A stretch of 64,000 bases of DNA from Ptiloglossa arizonensis (taxonomy: Eukaryota > Arthropoda > Insecta > Hymenoptera > Colletidae): the NCBI RefSeq assembly GCF_051014685.1, contig NW_027479518.1, positions 1 to 64,000 of the forward strand. Direction: 5' to 3'. Under the pieces are notes generated by a model. The model saw nothing but the letters and a program-made list of their open reading frames with translations. It had not been told where the DNA came from and made no database searches. Shown in pieces: positions 38,256 to 50,400 of the stretch. Within the stretch, counting starts at the first letter, position 1, and each line of letters begins with the position of its first letter. Made by a program: the position numbers and the translations under genes.

Positions 38256-40250
38256 GGTATGTGTAGTTTTCCCCTAGGCCGTACTAGTTATTCGTTTCGA
38301 GCATCAGAACTGCGAAAATTTTGAGTTTCTCAAGCGTTTCTTACATCCAAACTGCCATATCTCGCGAACGGATAGACCAATCCGCAAAATTTCTGTTGCA
38401 TCTGAAAGTAGAAACTCGCCCGATTACAACGGTATGCGTACTTTTCCCCTAGGCCGTTCTAGTTATTCGTTTCGAGCATCAGAACTGCAAAAATTTTGAG
38501 TTTCTCAAGCGTTTCTTACCTCCAAACTGCCATATCTCGCGAACGGATTGACCAATCCGCAAAATTTCTGTTGCATCTGAAAGTAGAAACTCGCCCGATT
38601 ACAACGGTATGCGTACTTTTCCCCTAGGCCGTTCTAGTTACTCGTTTCGAGCATCAGAACTGCGAAAATTTTGAGTTTCTTAAGCGTTTCTTATCTCCAA
38701 ACTGGCATATCTCGCGAACGGATTGACCAATCCGCAAAATTTCTGTTGCATCTGAAAGTAGAAACTCGCCCGATTACACCGGTATGCGTACTTTTCCCCT
38801 AGGCCGTTCTAGTTACTCGTTTCGAGCATCAGAACTGCGAAAATTTTGAGTTTCTCAAGCGTTTCTTACCTCCAAACTACCATATCTCGCGAACGGTTCG
38901 ACCAATCCGCAAAATTTCTGTTGCTTCTGAAAGTAGAAACTCGCCCGATTACAACGGTATGTGTAGTTTTCCCCTAGGCCGTACTAGTTATTCGTTTCGA
39001 GCATCAGAACTGCGAAAATTTTGAGTTTCTCAAGCGTTTCTTACATCCAAACTGCCATATCTCGCGAACGGATAGACCAATCCGCAAAATTTCTGTTGCA
39101 TCTGAAAGTAGAAACTCGCCCGATTACAACGGTATGCGTACTTTTCCCCTAGGCCGTTCTAGTTATTCGTTTCGAGCATCAGAACTGCAAAAATTTTGAG
39201 TTTCTCAAGCGTTTCTTACCTCCAAACTGCCATATCTCGCGAACGGATTGACCAATCCGCAAAATTTCTGTTGCATCTGAAAGTAGAAACTCGCCCGATT
39301 ACAACGGTATGCGTACTTTTCCCCTAGGCCGTTCTAGTTACTCGTTTCGAGCATCAGAACTGCGAAAATTTTGAGTTTCTTAAGCGTTTCTTATCTCCAA
39401 ACTGGCATATCTCGCGAACGGATTGACCAATCCGCAAAATTTCTGTTGCATCTGAAAGTAGAAACTCGCCCGATTACACCGGTATGCGTACTTTTCCCCT
39501 AGGCCGTTCTAGTTACTCGTTTCGAGCATCAGAACTGCGAAAATTTTGAGTTTCTCAAGCGTTTCTTACCTCCAAACTACCATATCTCGCGAACGGTTCG
39601 ACCAATCCGCAAAATTTCTGTTGCTTCTGAAAGTAGAAACTCGCCCGATTACAACGGTATGCGTACTTCTCCCCTAGGCCGTTGTAGTCATTCGTTTCGA
39701 GCATCAGAACTGCGAAAATTTTGAGTTTCTCAAGCGTTTCTTATCTCCAAACTGCCATGTCTCGCGAACGGATTGATCAATCCGCAAAATTTCTGTTGCA
39801 TCTGAAAGTAGAAACTCGCCCGATTACAACGGTATGTGTAGTTTTCCCCTAGGCCGTTCTAGTTATTCGTTTCGAGCATCAGAACTGCGAAAATTTTGAG
39901 TTTCTCAAGCGTTTCTTACATCCAAACTGCCATATCTCGCGAACGGATAGACCAATCCGCAAAATTTCTGTTGCATCTGAAAGTAGAAACTCGCCCGATT
40001 ACAACGGTATGCGTACTTTTCCCCTAGGCCGTTCTAGTTATTCGTTTCGAGCATCAGAACTGCAAAAATTTTGAGTTTCTCAAGCGTTTCTTACCTCCAA
40101 ACTGCCATATCTCGCGAACGGATTGACCAATCCGCAAAATTTCTGTTGCATCTGAAAGTAGAAACCCGCCCGATTACAATGGTATGCGTACTTTTCCCCT
40201 AGGCCGTTCTAGTTATTCGTTTCGAGCATCAGAACTGCGAAAATTTTGAG
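38256..40250 (+). repeat. 4-monomer unit duplicated, plus a partial third copy
   Basis: Units beginning near 38,256 and 38,956 match at an offset of 700 bp. They share CCGTACTAG, CTGCAAAAATTTT, a GTTTCTTAAGCG change, AACTGGCATA and TACACCGG. A partial third copy starts near 39,831, 875 bp after the second, carrying the GTGTAG and CTGCAAAAATTTT monomers but not the private TTAAG and TACACC changes. The flanking monomers have GGTTCGACC. Confidence 0.85.
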
Positions 40251-42876
40251 TTTCTCAAGCGTTTCTTACCTCCAAAACTGCCATATCTCGCGAACGGATT
40301 GACCAATCCGCAAAATTTCTGTTGCTTCTGAAAGTAGAAACTCGCCCGATTACAACGGTATGCGTACTTCTCCCCTAGGCCGTTGTAGTCATTCGTTTCG
40401 AGCATCAGAACTGCGAAAATTTTGAGTTTCTCAAGCGTTTCTTATCTCCAAACTGCCATATCTCGCGAACGGATTGATCAATCCGCAAAATTTCTGTTGC
40501 ATCTGAAAGTAGAAACTCGCCCGATTACAACGGTATGCGAACTTTTCCCCTAGGCGGTCCTAGTTATTCGTTTCGAGTATCAGAACTGCGAAAATTTTGA
40601 GTTTCTCAAGCGTTTCTTATTTCCAAACTGCCATATCTCGCGGACGGATTGACCAATCCGCAAAATTTCTGTTGCATCTGAAAGTAGAAACTCGCCCGAT
40701 TACAACGGTATGCGTACTTCTCCCCTAGGCCGTTCTAGTTATTCGTTTCGAGCATCAGAACTGCGAAAATTTTGAGTTTCTCAAGCGTTTCTTACCTCCA
40801 AACTGCCATATCTCGCGAACCGATTGACCAATCCGCAAAATTTCTGTTGCATCTGAAAGTAGAAACTCGCCCGATTACAACGGTATGCGTACTTTTCCCC
40901 TAGGCCGTTCTAGTTACTCGTTTCGAGCATCAGAACTGCGAAAATTTTGAGTTTCTCAAGCGTTTCTTACCTCCAAACTACCATATCTCGCGAACGGTTC
41001 GACCAATCGGCAAAATTTCTGTTGCTTCTGAAAGTAGAAACTCGCCCGATTACAACGGTATGCGTACTTCTCCCCTAGGCCGTTGTAGTCATTCGTTTCG
41101 AGCATCAGAACTGCGAAAATTTTGAGTTTCTCAAGCGTTTCTTATTTCCAAACTGCCATATCTCGCGAACGGATTGACCAATCCGCAAAATTTCTGTTGC
41201 ATCTGAAAGTAGAAACTCGCCCGATTACAACGGTATGCGTACTTTTCCCCTAGGCCGTTCTAGTTATTCGTTTCGAGCATCAGAACTGCGAAAATTTTGA
41301 GTTTCTCAAGCGTTTCTTACCTCCAAACTGCCATATCTCGCGAACGGATTGACCAATCCGCAAAATTTCTGTTGCATCGGAAAGTAGAAACTCGCCCGAT
41401 TACAACGGTATGCGTAGTTTTCCCCTAGGCCGTTCTAGTTACTCGTTTCGAGCATCAGAACTGCGAAAATTTTGAGTTTCTCAAGCGTTTCTTACCTCCA
41501 AACTACCATATCTCGCGAACGGATCGACCAATCCGCAAAATTTCTGTTGCTTCTGAAAGTAGAAACTCGCCCGATTACAACGGTATGCGTACTTCTCCCC
41601 TAGGCCGTTGTAGTCATTCGTTTCGAGCATCAGAACTGCGAAAATTTTGAGTTTCTCAAGCGTTTCTTATCTCCAAACTGCCATATCTCGCGAACGGATT
41701 GATCAATCCGCAAAATTTCTGTTGCATCTGAAAGTAGAAACTCGCCCGATTACAACGGTATGCGTACTTTTCCCCTAGGCCGTTCTAGTTATTCGTTTCG
41801 AGCATCAGAACTTCGAAAATTTTGAGTTTCTCAAGCGTTTCTTACCTCCAAACTGCCATATCTCGCGAAAGGATTGACCAATCCGCAAAATTTCTGTTGC
41901 ATCTGAAAGTAGAAACTCGCCCGATTACAACGGTATGCGTACTTCTCCCCTAGGCCGTTCTAGTCATTCGTTTCGAGCATCAGAACTGCGAAAATTTTGA
42001 GTTTCTCAAGCGTTTCTTACATCCAAACTACCATATCTCGCGAAAGGATTCACCAATCCGCAAAATTTCTGTTGCTTCTGAAAGTAGAAACTCGCCCGAT
42101 TACAACGGCCTGCGCACTTTTCCGCTAGGCCGTTCTAGTTATTCGTTTCGAGCATCAGAACTGCGAAAATTTTGAGTTTCTCAAGCGTTTCTTACATCCA
42201 AACGGCCATATCTCGCGAACGGATTGACCATTCCGCATGATTTCTGCTGCATCTGAGATTAGAAACTCGCCCGATTACAACGGTATGCGTACTTCTCCCC
42301 TAGGCCGTTCTAGTCATTCGTTTCGAGCATCAGAACTGCGAAAATTTTGAGTTTCTCAAGCGTTTCTTACATCCAAACTACCATATCTCGCGAAAGGATT
42401 CACCAATCCGCAAAATTTCTGTTGCTTCTGAAAGTAGAAACTCGCCCGATTACAACGGTCTGCGCACTTTTCCGCTAGGCCGTTCTAGTTATTCGTTTCG
42501 AGCATCAGAACTGCGAAAATTTTGAGTTTCTCAAGCGTTTCTTATCTCCAAACTGCCATATCTCGCGAACGGATTGATCAATCCGCAAAATTTCTGTTGC
42601 ATCTGAAAGTAGAAACTCGCCCGATTACAACGGTATGTGTAGTTTTCCACTAGGCCGTTCCAGTTATTCGTTTCGAGCATCAGAACTGCGAAAATTTTGA
42701 GTTTCTCAAGCGTTTCTTACCTCCAAACTGCCATATCTCGCGAACGGATTGACCAATCCGCAAAATTTCTGTTGCATCTGAAAGTAGAAACTCGCCCGAT
42801 TACAACGGTATGTGTAGTTTTCCCCTAGGCCGTTCTAGTTATTCGTTTCGAGCATCAGAACTGCGAAAATTTTGAG
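40251..42876 (+). repeat. Mixed monomers with a duplicated dimer
   Basis: This segment begins with the single-base insertion near 40,274-40,277, which shifts the phase of everything to its right. Monomers resembling 24.9-25.7 kb (GGACGG, GAACCG, GGTTCG) reappear at 40.6-41.0 kb. A two-monomer unit with GCGAAAGGATTCACC and TTTTCCGCTAGG occurs at about 41,941-42,170 and again 350 bp later. The second copy has GGTCTGCGC where the first has GGCCTGCGC. Confidence 0.75.
40274..40277 (+). other. Single-base insertion (CCAAAACTG for CCAAACTG)
   Basis: This is the first change of monomer length in the window, one extra A in an A-run at monomer positions 24-26. All monomer starts before it fall at 1 modulo 175, and those after it at 2 modulo 175. 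I see no second copy of this insertion, so it may be recent, or a sequencing or assembly error in a short homopolymer. Confidence 0.9.
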
Positions 42877-45800
42877 TTTCTCAAGCGTTTCTTACATCCA
42901 AACTGCCATATCTCGCGAACGGATTGACCAATCCGCAAAATTTCTGTTGCATCTGAAAGCAGAAACTCGCCCGATTACAACGATATGCGCACTTTTCCAC
43001 TATGCCGTTCTAGTTACTCGTTTCGAACATCAGAACTGCGAAAATTTTGAGTTCCTCAAGCGTTTCTTATATCCAAACTGCCATATCTCGCGAACGGATT
43101 GACCAATCCGCAAAATTTCTGTTGCATCTGAAAGCAGAATCTAGCCCGATTACAACGGTATGCGTACTTTTCCCCTAGGCCGTTCTAGTTACTCGTTTCG
43201 AGCATCAGAACTGCGAAAATTTTCAGTTTCTCAAGCGTTTCTTATCTCCAAACTGCCATATCTCGCGAACGGATTGATCAATCCGCAAAATTTCTGTTGC
43301 ATCTGAAAGTAGAAACTCGCTCGATTACAACGGTATGCGCACTTTTCCCCTAGGCTGTTCTAGTTATTCGTTTCGAGCATCAGAACTGCGAAAATTTTGA
43401 GTTTCTCAAGCGTTTCTTACATCCAAACGGCTATATCTCGCGAGCGGATTGACCAATCCGCATGATTTCTGTTGCATCTGAAAGTAGAAACTCGCCCGAT
43501 TACAACGGTATGCGTACTTCTCCCCTAGGCCGTTCTAGTCATTCGTTTCGAGCATCAGAACTGCGAAAATTTTGAGTTTCTCAAGCGTTTCTTACCTCCA
43601 AACTACCATATCTCGCGAACGGATTCACCAATCCGCAAAATTTCTGTTGCTTCTGAAAGTAGAAACTCGCCCGATTACAACGGTATGCGCATTTTTCCCC
43701 TAGGCCGTTCTAGTTATTCGTTTCGAGCATCAGAACTGCGAAAATTTTGAGTTTCTCAAGCGTTTCTTACATCCAAACGGCCATATCTCGCGAACGGATT
43801 GACCATTCCGCATGATTTCTGCTGCATCTGAGAGTAGAAACTCGCCCGATTACAACGGTATGCGCACTTTTCCCCTAGGCCGTTCTAGTTATTCGTGTCG
43901 AGCATCAGAACTGCGAAAATTTTGAGATTCTCAAGCGTTTCTTACCTCCAAACTACCATATCTCGCGAACGGATTCACCAATCCGCAAAATTTCTGTTGC
44001 TTCTGAAAGTAGAAACTCGCCCGATTACAACGATATGCGCACTTTTCCACTATGCCGTTCTAGTTACTCGTTTCGAACATCAGAACTGCGAAAATTTTGA
44101 GTTCCTCAAGCGTTTCTTATATCCAAACTGCCATATCTCGCGAACGGATTGACCAATCCGCAAAATTTCTGTTGCATCTGAAAGCAGAATCTAGCCCGAT
44201 TACAACGGTATGCGTACTTTTCCCCTAGGCCGTTCTAGTTACTCGTTTCGAGCATCAGAACTGCGAAAATTTTCAGTTTCTCAAGCGTTTCTTATCTCCA
44301 AACTGCCATATCTCGCGAACGGATTGATCAATCCGCAAAATTTCTGTTGCATCTGAAAGTAGAAACTCGCCCGATTACAACGGTATGCGCACTTTTCCCC
44401 TAGGCTGTTCTAGTTATTCGTTTCGAGCATCAGAACTGCGAAAATTTTGAGTTTCTCAAGCGTTTCTTACATCCAAACGGCTATATCTCGCGAGCGGATT
44501 GACCAATCCGCATGATTTCTGTTGCATCTGAAAGTAGAAACTCGCCCGATTACAACGGTATGCGTACTTCTCCCCTAGGCCGTTCTAGTCATTCGTTTCG
44601 AGCATCAGAACTGCGAAAATTTTGAGTTTCTCAAGCGTTTCTTACCTCCAAACTACCATATCTCGCGAACGGATTCACCAATCCGCAAAATTTCTGTTGC
44701 TTCTGAAAGTAGAAACTCGCCCGATTACAACGGTATGCGCATTTTTCCCCTAGGCCGTTCTAGTTATTCGTTTCGAGCATCAGAACTGCGAAAATTTTGA
44801 GTTTCTCAAGCGTTTCTTACATCCAAACGGCCATATCTCGCGAACGGATTGACCATTCCGCATGATTTCTGCTGCATCTGAGAGTAGAAACTCGCCCGAT
44901 TACAACGGTATGCGCACTTTTCCCCTAGGCCGTTCTAGTTATTCGTGTCGAGCATCAGAACTGCGAAAATTTTGAGATTCTCAAGCGTTTCTTACCTCCA
45001 AACTACCATATCTCGCGAACGGATTCACCAATCCGCAAAATTTCTGTTGCTTCTGAAAGTAGAAACTCGCCCGATTACAACGATATGCGCACTTTTCCAC
45101 TATGCCGTTCTAGTTACTCGTTTCGAACATCAGAACTGCGAAAATTTTGAGTTCCTCAAGCGTTTCTTATATCCAAACTGCCATATCTCGCGAACGGATT
45201 GACCAATCCGCAAAATTTCTGTTGCATCTGAAAGCAGAAACTAGCCCGATTACAACGGTATGCGTACTTTTCCCCTAGGCCGTTCTAGTTACTCGTTTCG
45301 AGCATCAGAACTGCGAAAATTTTCAGTTTCTCAAGCGTTTCTTATCTCCAAACTGCCATATCTCGCGAACGGATTGATCAATCCGCAAAATTTCTGTTGC
45401 ATCTGAAAGTAGAAACTCGCCCGATTACAACGGTATGCGCACTTTTCCCCTAGGCTGTTCTAGTTATTCGTTTCGAGCATCAGAACTGCGAAAATTTTGA
45501 GTTTCTCAAGCGTTTCTTACATCCAAACGGCTATATCTCGCGAGCGGATTGACCAATCCGCATGATTTCTGTTGCATCTGAAAGTAGAAACTCGCCCGAT
45601 TACAACGGTATGCGTACTTCTCCCCTAGGCCGTTCTAGTTACTCGTTTCGAGCATCAGAACTGCGAAAATTTTCAGTTTCTCAAGCGTTTCTTATCTCCA
45701 AACTGCCATATCTCGCGAACGGATTGATCAATCCGCAAAATTTCTGTTGCATCTGAAAGTAGAAACTCGCCCGATTACAACGGTATGCGCACTTTTCCAC

Positions 45801-47426
45801 TATGCCGTTCTAGTTACTCGTTTCGAACATCAGAACTGCGAAAATTTTGAGTTCCTCAAGCGTTTCTTATATCCAAACTGCCATATCTCGCGAACGGATT
45901 GACCAATCCGCAAAATTTCTGTTGCATCTGAAAGCAGAATCTAGCCCGATTACAACGGTATGCGTACTTTTCCCCTAGGCCGTTCTAGTTACTCGTTTCG
46001 AGCATCAGAACTGCGAAAATTTTCAGTTTCTCAAGCGTTTCTTATCTCCAAACTGCCATATCTCGCGAACGGATTGATCAATCCGCAAAATTTCTGTTGC
46101 ATCTGAAAGTAGAAACTCGCCCGATTACAACGGTATGCGCACTTTTCCCCTAGGCTGTTCTAGTTATTCGTTTCGAGCATCAGAACTGCGAAAATTTTGA
46201 GTTTCTCAAGCGTTTCTTACATCCAAACGGCTATATCTCGCGAGCGGATTGACCAATCCGCATGATTTCTGTTGCATCTGAAAGTAGAAACTCGCCCGAT
46301 TACAACGGTATGCGTACTTCTCCCCTAGGCCGTTCTAGTCATTCGTTTCGAGCATCAGAACTGCGAAAATTTTGAGTTTCTCAAGCGTTTCTTACCTCCA
46401 AACTACCATATCTCGCGAACGGATTCACCAATCCGCAAAATTTCTGTTGCTTCTGAAAGTAGAAACTCGCCCGATTACAACGGTATGCGCACTTTTCCCC
46501 TAGGCCGTTCTAGTTATTCGTTTCGAGCATCAGAACTGCGAAAATTTTGAGTTTCTCAAGCGTTTCTTACATCCAAACGGCCATATCTCGCGAACGGATT
46601 GACCATTCCGCATGATTTCTGCTGCATCTGAGAGTAGAAACTCGCCCGATTACAACGGTATGCGCACTTTTCCCCTAGGCCGTTCTAGTTATTCGTGTCG
46701 AGCATCAGAACTGCGAAAATTTTGAGATTCTCAAGCGTTTCTTACCTCCAAACTACCATATCTCGCGAACGGATTCACCAATCCGCAAAATTTCTGTTGC
46801 TTCTGAAAGTAGAAACTCGCCCGATTACAACGATATGCGCACTTTTCCACTATGCCGTTCTAGTTACTCGTTTCGAACATCAGAACTGCGAAAATTTTGA
46901 GTTCCTCAAGCGTTTCTTATATCCAAACTGCCATATCTCGCGAACGGATTGACCAATCCGCAAAATTTCTGTTGCATCTGAAAGCAGAAACTAGCCCGAT
47001 TACAACGGTATGCGTACTTTTCCCCTAGGCCGTTCTAGTTACTCGTTTCGAGCATCAGAACTGCGAAAATTTTCAGTTTCTCAAGCGTTTCTTATCTCCA
47101 AACTGCCATATCTCGCGAACGGATTGATCAATCCGCAAAATTTCTGTTGCATCTGAAAGTAGAAACTCGCCCGATTACAACGGTATGCGCACTTTTCCCC
47201 TAGGCTGTTCTAGTTATTCGTTTCGAGCATCAGAACTGCGAAAATTTTGAGTTTCTCAAGCGTTTCTTACATCCAAACGGCTATATCTCGCGAGCGGATT
47301 GACCAATCCGCATGATTTCTGTTGCATCTGAAAGTAGAAACTCGCCCGATTACAACGGTATGCGTACTTCTCCACTAGGCTTTTCTAGTTACTCGTTTCG
47401 AGCATCAGAACTGCGAAAATTTTCAG
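42877..47426 (+). repeat. 6-monomer higher-order unit, copies of 6, 6, 4, 6 and 4 monomers
   Basis: The marker TTTTCCACTATGCC recurs at 42,991, 44,041, 45,091, 45,791 and 46,841, spacings of 1,050, 1,050, 700 and 1,050 bp. A full unit contains in order the CCACTATGCC monomer, a TCTAGCC or ACTAGCC monomer ending in TTTTCAG, a GATC-palindrome monomer, a GGCTATATC/GAGCGG monomer, a GATTCACC monomer and a GGCCATATC/CATGATTT monomer. The four-monomer copies lack the last two. The first unit differs at its left end (TTACATCC, GAAAGCAG) from the later ones (GAGATTCTC, GCTTCTG), which suggests a crossover inside that monomer. Confidence 0.9.
43270..43285 (+). other. Perfect 16-bp palindrome CGGATTGATCAATCCG, example copy
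   Basis: Most monomers carry CGGATTG-AC-CAATCCG here, two 7-bp inverted arms around a two-base centre. In this variant the centre is AT, giving a perfect 16-bp self-complementary sequence. By eye I find perfect copies starting at 7569, 22269, 23319 and 25419 on the left. On the right they start at 35394, 36094, 36619, 37844, 39769, 40470, 41695, 42570, 43270, 44320, 45370, 45720, 46070, 47120, 47470, 48170, 50795, 53770, 56745, 57445, 57620, 59196, 60071, 60946, 61646, 61821, 62347, 62697, 62872, 63747 and 63922. A GC-centred version, TTGGCCAA, occurs near 32,947, 34,872, 47,649 and 50,274. The palindrome could be a protein site, a cruciform-prone spot or a hitchhiking variant. Confidence 0.88.
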
Positions 47427-47489
47427 TTTCTCAAGCGTTTCTTATCTCCAAACTGCCATATCTCGCGAACGGATTGATCAATCCGCAAA

Positions 47490-50400
47490 ATTTCTGTTGC
47501 ATCTGAAAGTAGAAACTCGCCCGATTACAACGGTATGCGCACTTTTCCCCTAGGCTGTTCTAGTTATTCGTTTCGAGCATCAGAACTGCGAAAATTTTGA
47601 GTTTCTCAAGCGTTTCTTACATCCAAACGGCTATATCTCGCGAGCGGATTGGCCAATCCGCATGATTTCTGTTGCATCTGAAAGTAGAAACTCGCCCGAT
47701 TACAACGGTATGCGTACTTCTCCCCTAGGACGTTCTAGTCATTCGTTTCGAGCATCAGAACTGCGAAAATTTTGAGTTTCTCAAGCGTTTCTTACCTCCA
47801 AACTACCATATCTCGCGAACGGATTCACCAATCCGCAAAATTTCTGTTGCTTCTGAAAGTAGAAACTCGCCCGATTACAACGGTATGCGCACTTTTCCCC
47901 TAGGCCGTTCTAGTTATTCGTTTCGAGCATCAGAACTGCGAAAATTTTGAGTTTCTCAAGCGTTTCTTACATCCAAACGGCCATATCTCGCGAACGGATT
48001 GACCATTCCGCATGATTTCTGCTGCATCTGAGAGTAGAAACTCGCCCGATTACAACGGTATGCGAACTTTTCCCCTAGGCCGTTCTAGATACTCGTTTCG
48101 AGCATCAGAACTGCGAAAATTTTCAGTTTCTCAAGCGTTTCTTATCTCCAAACTGCCATATCTCGCGAACGGATTGATCAATCCGCAAAATTTCTGTTGC
48201 ATCTGAAAGTAGAAACTCGCCCGATTACAACGGTATGCTTACTTTTCCCCTAGGCTGTTCTAGTTATTCGTTTCGAGCATCAGAACTGCGAAAATTTTGA
48301 GTTTCTCAAGCGTTTCTTACATCCAAACGGCTATATCTCGCGAACGGATTGACCAATCCGCATGATTTCTGTTGCATCTGAAAGTAGAAACTCGCCCGAT
48401 TACAACGGTATACGTACTTCTCCCCTAGGCCGTTCTAGTCATTCGTTTCGAGCATCAGAACTGCGAAAATTTTGAGTTCCTCAAGCGTTTCTTACCTCCA
48501 AACTACCATATCTCGCGAAAGGATTCACCAATCCGCAAAATTTCTGTTGCTTCTGAAAGTAGAAACTCGCCCGATTACAAGGGTATGCGCACTTTTCCCC
48601 TAGGCCGTTCTAGTTATTCGTTTCGAGGATCAGAACTGCGAAAATTTTGAGTTTCTCAAGCGTTTCTTACATCCAAACGGCCATATATCGCGAACGGATT
48701 GACCATTCCGCATGATTTCTGCTGCATCTGAGAGTAGAAACTCGCCCGATTACAACGGTATGCGCACTTTTCCCCTAGGCCGTTCTAGTTATTCGTGTCG
48801 AGCATCAGAACTGCGAAAATTTTGAGTTTCTCAAGCGTTTCTTACCTCCAAACTACCATATCTCGCGAACGGATTCACCAATCCGCAAAATTTCTGTTGC
48901 TTCTGAAAGTAGAAACTCGCCCGATTACAACGGTATGCGTACTTCTCCCCTAGGCCGTTCTAGTCATTCGTTTCGAGCATCAGAACTGCGAAAATTTTGA
49001 GTTTCTCAAGCGTTTCTTACCTCCAAACTACCATATCTCGCGAAAGGATTCACCAATCCGCAAAGTTTCTGTTGCTTCTGAAAGTAGAAACTCGCCCGAT
49101 TACAACGGTATGCGCACTTTTCCCCTAGGCCGTTCTAGTTATTCGTTTCGAGGATCAGAACTGCGAAAATTTTGAGTTTCTCAAGTGTTTCTTACATCCA
49201 AACGGCCATATCTCGCGAACGGATTGACCATTCCGCATGATTTCTGCTGCATCTGAGAGTAGAAACTCGCCCGATTACAACGGTATGCGCACTTTTCCCC
49301 TAGGCCGTTCTAGTTATTCGTGTCGAGCATCAGAACTGCGAAAATTTTGAGTTTCTCAAGCGTTTCTTACCTCCAAACTACCATATCTCGCGAACGGATT
49401 CACCAATCCGCAAAATTTCTGTTCCTTCTGAAAGTAGAAACTCGCCCGATTACAACGGTATGCGTACTTCTCCCCTAGGCCGTTGTAGTCATTCGTTTCG
49501 AGCAACAGAACTGCGAAAATTTTGAGTTTCTCAAGCGTTTCTAACCTCCAAACTACCATATCTCGCGAGCGGATTCACCAATCCGCAAAATTTCTGTTGC
49601 ATCTGAAAGTAGAAACTCGCCCGATTACAACGGTAGGTGTAGTTTTCCCCTCGGCCGTTCTAGTTATTCGTTTCGAGCATCAGAACTGCGAAAATTTTGA
49701 GTTTCTCAAGCGTTTCTTACCTCCAAACTGCCATATCTCGCGAACGGATTGACCAATCCGCAAAATTTCTGTTGCATCTGAAAGTAGAAACTCGCCCGAT
49801 TACAACGGTATGTGTAGTTTTCCCCTAGGCCGTTCTAGTTATTCGTTTCGAGCATCAGAACTGAGCAAATTTTGAGTTTCTCAAGCGTTTCTTACCTCCA
49901 AACTGCCATATCTCGCGAACGGATTGACCAATCCGCAAAATTTCTATTGCATCTGAAAGCAGAAACTCGTCCGATTACAACGGTATGCGTACTTTTCCCC
50001 TATGCCGTTCTAGTTACTCGTTTCGAACATCAGAACTGCGAAAATTTTGAGTTTCTCAAGCGTTTCTTATTTCCAAACTGCCATTACTCGCGAACGGATT
50101 GACCAATCCGCAAAATTTCTGTTGCATCTGAAAGTAGAAACTCGCCCGATTACAACGGTATGCGCACTTTTCCCCTAGGCTGTTCTAGTTATTCGTTTCG
50201 AGCATCAGAACTGCGAAAATTTTGAGTTTCTCAAGCGTTTCTTACATCCAAACGGCTATATCTCGCGAGCGGATTGGCCAATCCGCATGATTTCTGTTGC
50301 ATCTGAAAGTAGAAACTCGCCCGATTACAACGGTATGCGTACTTCTCCCCTAGGACGTTCTAGTCATTCGTTTCGAGCATCAGAACTGCGAAAATTTTGA

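Noticed and set aside
40274..40277. Insertion as a mobile-element footprint
   Set aside because: It is one extra A in a homopolymer, with no target duplication or foreign sequence.
45562..45756. 64-codon ATG frames at 45,562, 47,312, 48,012 and 50,637
   Set aside because: The ATG is created by the CATGATTT substitution of a monomer subfamily. The frame is ordinary satellite sequence.
49356..49559. Minus-strand 67-codon ATG frame, repeated at 51,981, 52,856 and 54,956
   Set aside because: It is present only where a rare monomer variant (CTAACCTCC) happens to remove a stop codon, and it spreads by duplication of its unit. It has no recognisable protein features.
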